The notes below the pieces were generated by a model that was not told where the DNA came from, ran no database searches, and saw only the letters and a program-made list of their open reading frames with translations. 64,000 nucleotides of DNA from Prorocentrum cordatum (lineage: Eukaryota; Sar; Dinophyceae; Prorocentrales; Prorocentraceae): contig CAUYUJ010001326.1 of NCBI GenBank assembly GCA_963575745.1, positions 22,501-86,500 of the forward strand, read 5' to 3'. Positions 55,934-64,000 of this stretch are shown piece after piece; position 1 is the stretch's first letter, and each line of letters begins with the position of its first letter. Made by a program: the position numbers and the translations under genes.

Positions 55934-55977
55934 CTTAAGCTTCCAGCAATAACTTGCTAAGGGAAGCTCTACGAGTT
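55934..55977. mobile_element. Small foldback, 44 bp, with 27-bp flanking duplication
   Basis: Consensus copy. The bases CTAGCTCTCCAGCGCCCCGG AATTACT occur both left (ending 55933) and right (ending 56005) of it. Confidence 0.85.
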
Positions 55978-56002
55978 CCTAGCTCTCCAGCGCCCCGGAA
56001 TT

Positions 56003-56036
56003 ACTGGGCGCCGGCGGTAAACCGTCAGGCTTTGTT
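56003..56036 (+). repeat. Left half of foldback module (copy 17), split by LINE
   Basis: ACTGGGCGCCGGCGGTAAAC C then the TSD GTCAGGCTTTGTT (56024-56036). The right half resumes at 58472 with ACCGCCGGGGGACTCG. Confidence 0.9.
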
Positions 56037-56095
56037 TTTTTTTTTTGGGGAGGCTGACCAGGCACCGAGCGCCCCAGCGCCCGTTAAGTGCCTAC

Positions 56096-58458
56096 CTAGT
56101 CTCTCTGCAGCTGGAGGTCTTGGGCCACCTGGACTGCGGCCCGCAAGAGGCCCTCGAGACCCGAAAGCTCAGCGTCAGTGATACTGCTATGGGAGGGGAG
56201 TGCCTGTGCACAACGCCCTACTATTTCCCATATGATTGGACAAGGAGAGGAGGCTTGGGGGAAGAGGGAGACTACACGAGCTCTCTTATCTCTATGCTCA
56301 GGGTCAGGGTAAGGGTCATGGAATCGAGGAATATATCCAATCTGCAGAAACCAGCCAACGCCCACACCTTGGGCACACACTCCGCCGTCGAAGGATCCGC
56401 GGAGGCCAATAACTCGAAAGTTGTCTCGGACATCAGAACGAAAGATATGGTGGTGGAACAGCTCTCTGAATATCTGGCCTTCCCGTGCTAAGTGGGTAAG
56501 TTCATCAGCTACTGTGTTACTCTCTCGATATATGTGTCGAATGAAGTCGTTGCCCCATGAGGGGGGTCGTATTCCTTCCTCCTCCAACTCTTCCAAAAGA
56601 GAAATAATATTTGCCACCCGCCTACGATAAGAAGCCCCATCTCCTCCTTCTCCTCCCTCAACCTTCCAGAGACCATTGATCCAGTTACAGATAAGAAGCG
56701 AATCGCCCGTCAGCTCGAGACCGATCCCATCATCACTCAGATCCCAAGTCGGCTCCTGTTCATTGTTCGAGGCCAATCTCTGGGCCAGCTTCTCGGACTC
56801 CTTCGCCGACAACGGACGAGCCAACATCTCCTCCCCCCTCTCCTTTATGTAGTCTCCTCTCCCTCCAGTTCCTCCACGGACAACAAACAAGTCAAACAGA
56901 GACCCCAAAGTACAAGCTTCCAGGAACTGCCTGCAATACTGAACGAAGTCAGAGTAAGAGAAAGAGCACGCCCTCCACCACCGATCCTCCAGATTCACAA
57001 ACGAGGGAAATATCGTCTGGAACATGAAACACCAAGGATGTTCACCCGTCGCCTGCCCCTTAGTACTGCCTAATCGTGTCAGTTTCGAGGCCTCCTTCCA
57101 CTTCCACTGTGAACGCCAATATTTTGACTCAGTGTCCTTTTCTCCTCCCACCTCGGGGTACAGCACATCAGAAGCCGGCGTGCGTCACGATGCGCACGAG
57201 GATACACCGTCTGTTGTCCAGGTCCAGGAACAGCCACCCTCCGACGTTTCGGGGGGGGCCTGGGGGAATCCCTAGGCCCCCCCCGCTCACAGGGAACTTC
57301 AACATCTCGAGAAGAAGAGGCCCTATCAGAGGGCATAGCAGAAGAGACCATCCCATGCATATCTGAAGAGACAGCGCCCATCCCATTCGTATCTGAGGAG
57401 ACTGCGCCCATCCCATTAGTAACTGCAGAGACAGCACCCATCCCACTGGTAACTGAAGAGACTCCCACCATCCCATTAGTAACTGAAGAGACCACACCCA
57501 TCCCACTGGTAACTGGAGAGACCATCCCATGCATATCAGAGACAGCACCCATCCCACTGGTAACTGAAGAGACTCCCACCATCCCACCAGTAACTGAAGA
57601 GACCACATCCATCCCACTGGTAACTGGAGAGACCATCCCATGCATATCAGAAGAGACCACACCCATCCCATTCATATCTGAAGAGACTGCACCCATCCCA
57701 CTAGTAACTGAAGAGACAGCCCCCATCCCATTGGTAACTGAAGAGACCTCCCCCATCCCATTGGTAACTAGAGAGCCCGCGACCATTCCTGGGCTCAGCT
57801 CCGACTCAGGAATCTGATATCCGCTGTCGACATTAGCTCCAAAATATGATGCTATGTCAGCTCCAAGCTGCCACAAGGAATAAAGAACTCTCTGCACTGC
57901 ACTCTGGCACTTTGCTTCAAAGAACATCCGTCTAGCAATTCTGAGTCGAGCTGGCTTCCAAACAACCCAACTTTCGGAGGCTGGCTTTTGGGGTGACGTC
58001 ATCTGGTAAAGACAATTTCCCTCAAAGACATTCAGGCTCTGCAAGGAGTCCCTGTCCCAACTAATACCTTGACTTCCATAAATGAGAATGCTCTGAACCC
58101 GAGTGATATAACTCCTACACTTGGCCGAAAACGGGACTGCCTTTGATCTAAAATAAGCTGCATGCGCATGGAAGGCTCGTCGCGCGGCCCCGATCCGCCG
58201 CCGAAGGTCCTGGTGTGCCTCCCTATAGCTACAGTATATGCTGTTCCCCAAGACATTCATCTCATCAACTACTTTGAACGGCACCATCTGATCCTGAACC
58301 CGAACCAGGATAGGATGTTTTGGCTTCTCCGAGAAACCGATAAACGCGACCTCGAGCGACTCGATCTTCCATTCGAATCCCCATCCCCGCAGAGTCTCTG
58401 TCATGTCTCCTACCTGTCGCCTAAACTCCTCCTCCGAAGATCCCAAGATAAAGATGTT
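56096..58458 (-). pseudogene. LINE ORF2 fragment: RT thumb/connector and complete permuted RNase H
   Basis: Starts at NIFILGSSEEEF, the residue after (WA)D of RT motif C. A conserved connector follows (NVLGNSIYCSYREAH, RRAFHAHAAYFRSKAVPF, SLNVFEGNCLYQM, with counterparts in the elements at 32.7 and 63.3 kb), then a 10-residue repeat region (57775-57345), a frameshift near 57170 and a second open stretch of 356 codons (57166-56096). The latter ends in the RNase H motifs TGDSLLICNW (Asp codon 56704), YRESNTVADELTHLARE (56506), SFDGGVCAQGVGVGW (56389) and ITDAELSGLEGLL (Glu codon 56170). All four acidic residues are present in permuted order. Confidence 0.85.
57345..57775. repeat. In-frame 24-30-bp minisatellite inside LINE ORF2
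   Basis: About 16 units of the type ACTGAAGAGACAGCACCCAT CCCACTGGTA, a few shortened to 24 or 27 bp. Minus-strand translation is a run of SSVTSGMGAV-like decapeptides. All unit lengths are multiples of three, so the frame is kept. Confidence 0.9.
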
Positions 58459-58471
58459 GTCAGGCTTTGTT

Positions 58472-59416
58472 ACCGCCGGGGGACTCGTAGAGCTTTCTGA
58501 CAGTATATAACGTGGAAAAAAATTCCAGAGAATTTCAGCCCAAGCCAGACCTCTCAAGATGACTCTGGCAAAAAAACGAACAGTTTGGAACCCAGCTCGA
58601 GTGTCAAACCGAGTTCAGACCTCTGAATGCGACAGGCGGACGCGTCTGATGTCTGTGAATCGAATCCTGTGATTACCAGCCCTGCAGCCCCCCTACAGCC
58701 CGAGTTAAGTGCAGAAACCGACAGCAGCTCTCAGGATGACTTGAATAATACAATAGTTTCGCAGAGCTAGTACGAGCAGCAGACGGAGTTCCGAGCTCTC
58801 AGTTCGACAGACGGACGCGCCTGATGTCTCCAAATCGATGTCTGTGACCAGCAGCACTCTAGCCCTCCCCCAACACGGGTTAAGTGCAGAAAAACCGAGA
58901 GCACTTCTCGAGATGACTCGAACAACACAAATAGTTTTGCGGACCTAGCTCGGGCAGCAGGCCGAGTTCAGAGCTCTCGATTGAACAGACAAACGCGCCT
59001 GATGATTCCCAATCGATTTCTGTGACTATGAGCTGTAACTGCCCTACAGCTCGAGTTAAGTACAGAAAACCGAGAGTGTCTGCTACGATGACTCGAATAA
59101 TACGAATAGGTTTGCGGACCTAGCTCGGCTAGCAGACCGAGTTCAGACCTCTGGATTCAACAGGCGAACGCGCCTAATCATTCTAAATCGATTAGCTGTG
59201 CTCACCAGCTCTGTAGCTGTCCTGAAGCTCGAGTTATCTTAAGAAAACCGACAGCGCGTATCAAGATTACTCGAAACGGCCGATCCCGCCGGAGTGCTTT
59301 TTGGCAGTAAAAAGTACCCGATCGAGCTGAGATCAAGATGGCGAGCGGGAATAAGATCGAATATCACAGGAAAAAATATTAGAGCTCAAACGAATTGTTG
59401 AATTTCGAGAACAAAA
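58472..59416. repeat. Right half of split module and higher-order satellite unit (sister of 54.9-55.9 kb)
   Basis: Begins ACCGCCGGGGGACTCGTAGA, then CAGTATATAACGTGGAAAAA. Differs from the sister unit by scattered substitutions, the A-run length and loss of the last part of the end block. Confidence 0.9.
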
Positions 59417-59458
59417 ACGGCAGCGTCCAAAATCCGAAGAGCGAAGAGACCCTCGGGG
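59417..59458 (+). repeat. Truncated edge of a palindrome-centred element
   Basis: GGCAGCGTCCAAAATCCGAA GAGCGAAGAGACCC matches the start of E1 and stops at the ACT|GGGCG junction. Confidence 0.65.
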
Positions 59459-59520
59459 ACTGGGCGCCGGCGGTAAACCGTCAACCTTGGTTACCGCCGG
59501 GAGACTCGTAGAGCTTCCTA
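59459..59520 (+). repeat. Foldback module, copy 18
   Basis: Intact stem, loop with CTTGG, right edge GAGACTCGTAGAGCTTCC. Confidence 0.9.
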
Positions 59521-60288
59521 GCTCGACCTAAGTTCAGAAAACCGACAGCACCTACCAACATTCCGACTCATAATGAATATTTTTTACCTCTGAATGCGAC
59601 AGGCGGACACGTCTGATGTCTGCGAATCGACTCCTGTCATTACCAGCCCTGCAGCCCCCCCCTCAGCGCGAGTTGAGTGAAGAAGACCGAGAGCACTTCT
59701 CAAGATAACTCGATTCTAGATCGGGCAGCAGACCGAGTTCAGAGCGCTGGATTCGACAGACAAACGCAACTGATGATTCTCAATCGGTTTCTGTAAATAT
59801 CAGCTCTGTAGCTGTCCTACAGCTCGAGTTAAGTGCAGAAAACCGAGAGCTCCTGTCAAGATGACTCGAAAAATACGAATAGGTTTGCGGGCCTAGCTCG
59901 GCTAACAGACCGAGTTCAGACCTCTAGATTCAACAGGCGAACGCGCCTAATCATTCTACATCGATTAGCTGTGCTTACCAGCTCTGTAGCTGTCCTATCC
60001 TAAAGCTCGAGTTATGTTCAGAAAACCGTCAGCGCGTATCAAGATGACCCGAAACGGCCGATCCCGCCACAGTGCTTTTCGATAGTAATATTATCCCGAT
60101 CGAGCTGAGATCAAGATGACGAGCGGAAATAAGATCGAATATGACGGGAAAAAATACTAGAGCTCTAACGAATGTTCAAATTTCGAGAACAAAATTTTCA
60201 AACGACCGAATGTCACCAAAAGTTCCGTCGAGATTTGTCGAGCCAACTAGCTCTCCAGCGCGCCGGAATTACTCTGAAGCTTCCAGCA
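59521..60288. repeat. Hybrid higher-order satellite unit
   Basis: Begins with the 40-kb monomer subtype (CCTACCAACATTCCGACTCA) and switches within one monomer at about 59585 to the other subtype (ACCTCTGAATGCGACAGGCG), a recombinant junction. A second junction of the same kind lies at about 60668. Confidence 0.85.
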
Positions 60289-60350
60289 ACGGGAACCGGC
60301 GGTAAAATGTCAACCAAGTTACCGCCGGGGCCCTCGTAGAGCTCTTTTCT
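60289..60350 (+). repeat. Variant foldback module, copy 19
   Basis: ACGGGAACCGGCGGTAAAAT left, GTTACCGCCGGGGCCCTCGT right; stem CCGGCGGTAA/TTACCGCCGG intact although the flanks differ. A small foldback to its left is truncated after GCTTCCAGCAAC. Confidence 0.85.
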
Positions 60351-60441
60351 CGCACGGCGCTCGCGAGTGCATGTTCAGGAAGAGTCTGGAGCAAGACTGA
60401 AAAATTCGAAGAAGAAAAGAAAAAGAAAAAAAAAAGAAAAA

Positions 60442-60442
<1 letters not shown>

Positions 60443-60533
<91 letters not shown>
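60443..60533. repeat. A91 homopolymer
   Basis: Uninterrupted A run preceded by an AAAAAGAAAA-rich stretch (60405-60442); assembly length may be unreliable. Confidence 0.9.
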
Positions 60534-60534
<1 letters not shown>

Positions 60535-60542
60535 GTTTTCAT

Positions 60543-60603
60543 ACTGGGCGCCGGCGGTAAACCGTCAACCTTGGTTACCGCCGGGAGACTCGTAGAGCTT
60601 CCT
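60543..60603 (+). repeat. Foldback module, copy 20
   Basis: Consensus stem and loop with CTTGG, left context ATACT|GGGCG. Confidence 0.9.
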
Positions 60604-61413
60604 AGCTCGACTTAAGTTGAGAAAACCGACAGCACCTACCAACATTCCGATTCATAGTGACTATTTTTTGACCTCTGAATGCAACAGGCGGACGCGTCTG
60701 ATGTCTGCGAATCGACTCCTGTCATTAACAGCTCTGCAGCCCCCTACAGCCCCGAGTTAGTAACCGACAGCACCTCTCAGGATGACTTGAACAATACAGT
60801 AGTTTCACAGTCCTAATTTGGGCAAGAGACCGAGTTCCGAGCTCTGGATTCGACAGGCGGACGCGCCTGATGTCTTCAAATCGATTCCTGTGATCACCAG
60901 CACTGTAGCCTCCCTCAGCGCGAGTTGAGTGAAGCAAACCGAGGGCACTTCTCAAGATGACTCGACCAATACGAATAGTTTCGCGACCAATACGAATAGT
61001 TTCGCGATCTGGATCGGTAAGCAGACCGAGTTCAGAGCTCTGGATTCGACGGACAAACGCAACTGATGATTCTGTCGGTTCCTGTAAATATCAGCTCTGT
61101 AGCTGTCCTACAGCTCGAGTTAAGTACAGAAAACCGAGAATTCCTGTCAAGATGACTCGAATAATACGAATAGGTTTGCAGACCTAGCTCGGCTCACAGA
61201 CCGAGTTCAGACCTCTGGATTCAACGGACGAACGCGTCTCATCATTCTACATCGATCAGCTGTGCTTACCAGCTCTGTAGCTGTCCTAAAGCTCGAGTTA
61301 TGTTCAGAAGACCGTCAGCGCGTATCAAGATGACTCAAAACGGCCGCAAAAGTCACCAAAAGTTCCGTCGAGATTTTTCTTGCCAACTAGCTCTCCAGTG
61401 CGCCGGAATTACT
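60604..61413. repeat. Hybrid higher-order satellite unit
   Basis: Same recombinant start as 59521. It contains a local 20-bp duplication ACCAATACGAATAGTTTCGC at about 60965 and 60987, and joins the end block with an internal deletion (AACGGCCGCAAAAGTCACC). Confidence 0.8.
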
Positions 61414-61674
61414 CTTAAGCTTCCAGCAACTAGCTAAGGGAAGCTCTACGAGTTATTTTTCTCCAAAGATGGTTCCGCCAAGTGTTTCGATAGTAATTCT
61501 GCGTCTATGGACCTCATAATTCACAGGCGAACGTGAAAAAACCCACTACAGGTGCGAAAAAAACCGTTTCTCAAAATGAATTTTCAAATCTCTGACAAAG
61601 TTTGTCCAACCGACCCAAAGTTCGCACATTGTCCGTCGGGGCCGGTTCGTCAACTAGCTCCACCCCGCGCCCAA
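61414..61674. repeat. Small foldback variant and dispersed AT-rich block
   Basis: CTTAAGCTTCCAGCAACTAG CTAAGGGAAGCTCTACGAGTT (41 bp), then the AT-rich block with AAGTGTTTCGATAGTAATTC, CCACTACAGGTGCG and CACATTGTCCGTCGGG. Confidence 0.8.
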
Positions 61675-61708
61675 ACTGGGCGCCGGCGGTAAACCGTCTA
61701 CCTTGGTT
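61675..61708 (+). repeat. Left half of foldback module (copy 21) at a LINE junction
   Basis: ACTGGGCGCCGGCGGTAAAC then CGTCTACCTTGGTT; the LINE begins at the next base. The other half would lie outside the window. Confidence 0.88.
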
Positions 61709-64000
61709 TTTTGCGGACTTTGCGGTCGACTGTGCAGGCTTTCCAGCCTAGTCGGAAGCAAGGAGCGGGCGCATCGGGAGTGGGCGGAAGCCTCACCGAT
61801 CCAAACGATCAGAGGCGAAAGCCAACTCTTATTAGGAGGATGAGAGGTCAAGCACACACACGACAAACGAGGGCATGGCGTGAGTGAGCACAATCAAAAT
61901 CACATCATATCCTGTCCGAAATACGCTTGTACAACCCGCGGCAAGATCATAATCGTATGCTCAACGGCCGAGACCTCGGCATCAGTCACTGTTGAAGTTG
62001 GATCAATCGAGAACGCCGCACTATACACCTCCGTCCAAATGATCTCATGGCTGAGTGGCTGCCTTGAGAGTCTCGATACCCTTCCAACATCTATCCAGCA
62101 CCCGACTCCCACGCCGTCGCAAGAGACACCACCATCGAATCCAGCTCTGATGGCACAAACGCGAAACACCTGTTGTAACTGAGGGGCGTGAAGCCCTATC
62201 CTATCTCGAATCACTGGTGGCCCGACGCGGGCCGTATGAGTGAGTACATCTGCACGTGTGTCCCATTCCCTATACGTGTGGTCAATAATTTCCCTCCCGT
62301 GACAGGCGGGCCTAATTCCATATCTTTGACTCATGTTGTCGAGTTGGTTAATCATTCTGTTGATCCTATCTTGATACGTACGATTAAGTACCCTCCAGAC
62401 ACCCTGCAGCCAAGACACCACCAGAAGACTGTCCCCAAAAATATACACAGGGATCCCAAATGAGTCGAGGTCGTACTCAACCTCCTTCATATTTTGTAAC
62501 GCAATACGTTTGGCCAGTTTGTCGTTGAACGCCGCAGTGCCCTCTTGGGCCCCATAGGTGTGTAGGTCGCTTTGTGTGATAGTAAGTACCTCCTGCGGGG
62601 CCCCACCTGTTGCACCGTACCCTTTTCTTTTCTGAAAGTAACTCAGCATCGTCCGTGTACACATGTGCTCGCAGAACTGAACATACGCAGCATCTGTCGG
62701 CACAAAGGACTCCCACCATTTGAGTCCGTAGAATTCGCAGAAAGAAAATAACCAGCATCTCTGGCCGACAGCTCGACCTGAACTAACATGTCTCCTTTTT
62801 AGCTGCGAGGCCTCTTGGAAGTGAAACATACCCCGCAAGCACTCAGACGCATCCGTCCTGAGTCTGTCCCACAATGGGCCATACGCAACCGTAGTCATGT
62901 GATGATCTCTCCACGTACGTTGCGTCGAGGATATATCCTCATGAGAAGCAGTACACATCATAGAAATGAAATCTGCAGCATCCTTCGCGGAGTTCCACAC
63001 CATACGAAGAAATCTCTGCACCAAACTCGCAAATCCATAAGATCGGAATTGCTCTCTGGCCTCGTGGTACCGTCGTCGGTTCCAGTCCGCCATAGTCTCC
63101 TCCTCTCTCCTCGGCCGTCGAAACATACGGCGCAAACACCATCCCTCGAAGGCATTGAGCATGTGTAGCGAGGAAGCGTCCGCAGTACATGTCTCTAGAC
63201 AATACAACGCCATACTCTGCACCTTATCTTGATAACGGCAAAACTTATCACGAACAGCAACCGCTCTGTTACGAAAGAAATTCGATTGTCCAATGAAACA
63301 AGCTCGAGCCTCCTTGATGCGATATTCAACATCAGGATGAGCAGGCACTAGGTATGTGGAGAAAATCTCATGACCCAATACTTTCAAACTGCCAACACGT
63401 CGAAGTCTAAAGCCCTGATATCTCGAGCACGCAGGTATACACAAATCCTCGCTGGTAAGTATGTGTCCGTCACCGTCCACTTTAGCATTCTCCCCACATG
63501 TCATGTACAACAGGCTGCTGTCCTTCCATCTCATCCCCCAGTCATGTAGTGGTAGTGTTAGATCGTGCATCATCTGAGCCAACATAGTTGAGGAGGCAGA
63601 GACGAGGTAGCAGTTGTCCGCCCACACAAAGTGGTTCACAGTTGTCCGTCGCTCATACTCACCACAGACGCCCTCCAGCACATACCCCACACCTCTACTG
63701 TCCCAATCCCGAAATATAGGTCCCCACATGGCACATATGATAAGATTAAATAGAAGAGGCCCCTCAGGGCCGCCCGTCCGTATGCAGACGTCCCAGTTGA
63801 TGTCGTGAATGGCCATACCCTCGACAACTAACGACCCCGTAGTGCAAACCAGCGGTGATAGCAAAGCATACTGGAGATAGGCAGGAATGCTTGCATGGCA
63901 CATAGCACGTTTGGCGTTTAGAAGGCTGCAGTGGTCGAACGCTTGTTTGATATCGGCGTTAGCGATATGGACCGTCTGATCTTTTCCCCAGACGTCCCCA
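61709..64000 (-). mobile_element. LINE, 3' part, running off the right edge
   Basis: 3' end on minus reads GTCGACCGCAAAGTCCGCAA AA. A 3' UTR of about 190 bases separates it from the ORF. The 5' part and second TSD copy are not in the window. Confidence 0.85.
61900..64000 (-). CDS. LINE ORF2 (partial): intact RT palm and permuted RNase H
   Basis: An uninterrupted reading of 699 codons continues to the window edge; the true start lies outside. RT: WGKDQTVHIANADIKQAFDH (motif A Asp), IRTGGPEGPLLFNLI (motif B), HFVWADNCYLVSAS (motif C with WADN). The connector includes KVLGHEIFSTYLVP, ACFIGQSNFFRNRAVAVRDK and HMLNAFEGWCLRRMF. The C-terminal domain has VYIFGDSLLVVSWLQG (Asp codon 62433), TYREWDTRADVLTHTAR (62250), IRAGFDGGVSCDGVGVGCWI (62136) and STVTDAEVSAVEHT (Glu codon 61977), then a tail of about 20 residues. 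All catalytic-type acids are present, so it may be functional if its 5' part is intact. It would copy LINE RNA at the target by target-primed reverse transcription (family knowledge). Confidence 0.85.
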   Translation of the reverse strand, partial: GDVWGKDQTVHIANADIKQAFDHCSLLNAKRAMCHASIPAYLQYALLSPLVCTTGSLVVEGMAIHDINWDVCIRTGGPEGPLLFNLIICAMWGPIFRDWDSRGVGYVLEGVCGEYERRTTVNHFVWADNCYLVSASSTMLAQMMHDLTLPLHDWGMRWKDSSLLYMTCGENAKVDGDGHILTSEDLCIPACSRYQGFRLRRVGSLKVLGHEIFSTYLVPAHPDVEYRIKEARACFIGQSNFFRNRAVAVRDKFCRYQDKVQSMALYCLETCTADASSLHMLNAFEGWCLRRMFRRPRREEETMADWNRRRYHEAREQFRSYGFASLVQRFLRMVWNSAKDAADFISMMCTASHEDISSTQRTWRDHHMTTVAYGPLWDRLRTDASECLRGMFHFQEASQLKRRHVSSGRAVGQRCWLFSFCEFYGLKWWESFVPTDAAYVQFCEHMCTRTMLSYFQKRKGYGATGGAPQEVLTITQSDLHTYGAQEGTAAFNDKLAKRIALQNMKEVEYDLDSFGIPVYIFGDSLLVVSWLQGVWRVLNRTYQDRINRMINQLDNMSQRYGIRPACHGREIIDHTYREWDTRADVLTHTARVGPPVIRDRIGLHAPQLQQVFRVCAIRAGFDGGVSCDGVGVGCWIDVGRVSRLSRQPLSHEIIWTEVYSAAFSIDPTSTVTDAEVSAVEHTIMILPRVVQAYFGQDMM

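Larger units (their letters stand above)
56037..58458 (-). mobile_element. 5'-truncated LINE with 13-bp target-site duplication
   Basis: Flanked by GTCAGGCTTTGTT at 56024-56036 and 58459-58471; both copies carry the private AGGC variant of the loop (consensus AACC). An A-rich tail (T run 56037-56046 on plus) marks the 3' end. The 5' end falls inside the RT motif C codons, as expected for incomplete target-primed reverse transcription. Confidence 0.92.

Noticed and set aside
29600-61400. Many 60-120-codon minus-strand frames (such as SELGLLPELG-type peptides) in the satellite
   Set aside because: They are the same translated monomer repeated; frames differ between copies and break freely, so no protein is maintained.

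Overview
This window is eukaryotic, GC-rich and almost entirely repetitive. The best fit is a dinoflagellate nuclear genome (Prorocentrum or Symbiodiniaceae-like). The evidence is several decayed non-LTR retrotransposon (LINE) families whose protein motifs I recognise from dinoflagellate genomes, a candidate exon with the charged TFL...RSRSAP motif common in dinoflagellate proteins, very long simple-sequence tracts and very low gene density. I see no rRNA, tRNA, spliced-leader gene, operon, CRISPR array or confidently intact host gene.

Layout. 1-23.4 kb: a mosaic of minisatellites, huge microsatellites (CTG/CAG at 4.3-4.9 kb, TG-rich at 13.6-15.1 kb, TAG at 15.4-16.5 and 18.3-18.7 kb, GGA at 17.2-17.9 kb), a telomere-like hexamer block (18.24 kb), several foldback elements, one decayed reverse transcriptase (RT) pseudogene (2.45-4.28 kb) and one candidate exon. 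23.4-29.5 kb: one LINE pseudogene (minus strand) containing a 2-kb internal duplication; its RNase H has the normal order. 29.5-61.7 kb: an array of a roughly 177-bp satellite arranged in higher-order repeats of about 1.0-1.2 kb. Most of these are punctuated by a short foldback module with a 10-bp stem (consensus CCGGCGGTAA / TTACCGCCGG); about 21 modules are present.

The array is a sink for LINEs, all on the minus strand. A nearly full-length element (31,331-36,794) has a 12-bp target-site duplication (TSD). An unidentified 2.4-kb retroposed insertion (37,274-39,676) has a 10-bp TSD. 5'-truncated or partial LINEs lie at 54.4, 56.0 (13-bp TSD) and 61.7 kb (running off the window). Four of these five insertions sit at the same nucleotide in the loop of the foldback module (...GTT^ACCGCC), which suggests site-specific retrotransposition into a repeated hairpin target.

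The most unusual feature is in the protein. In four different LINE copies the C-terminal RNase H-like domain is circularly permuted. The GDS strand and the ADELTH-type last-Asp motif come first, followed by the first-strand FDGG motif and then the TDAEL glutamate motif. The unrelated LINE at 24-28 kb has the normal order. These LINEs also carry WADN instead of YxDD in the RT palm. A second small foldback (44 bp) is inserted immediately left of several hairpin modules, with duplications of variable length (about 3, 6, 27 and 56 bp). A family of palindrome-centred elements of about 290 bp occupies 49.7-51.8 kb.
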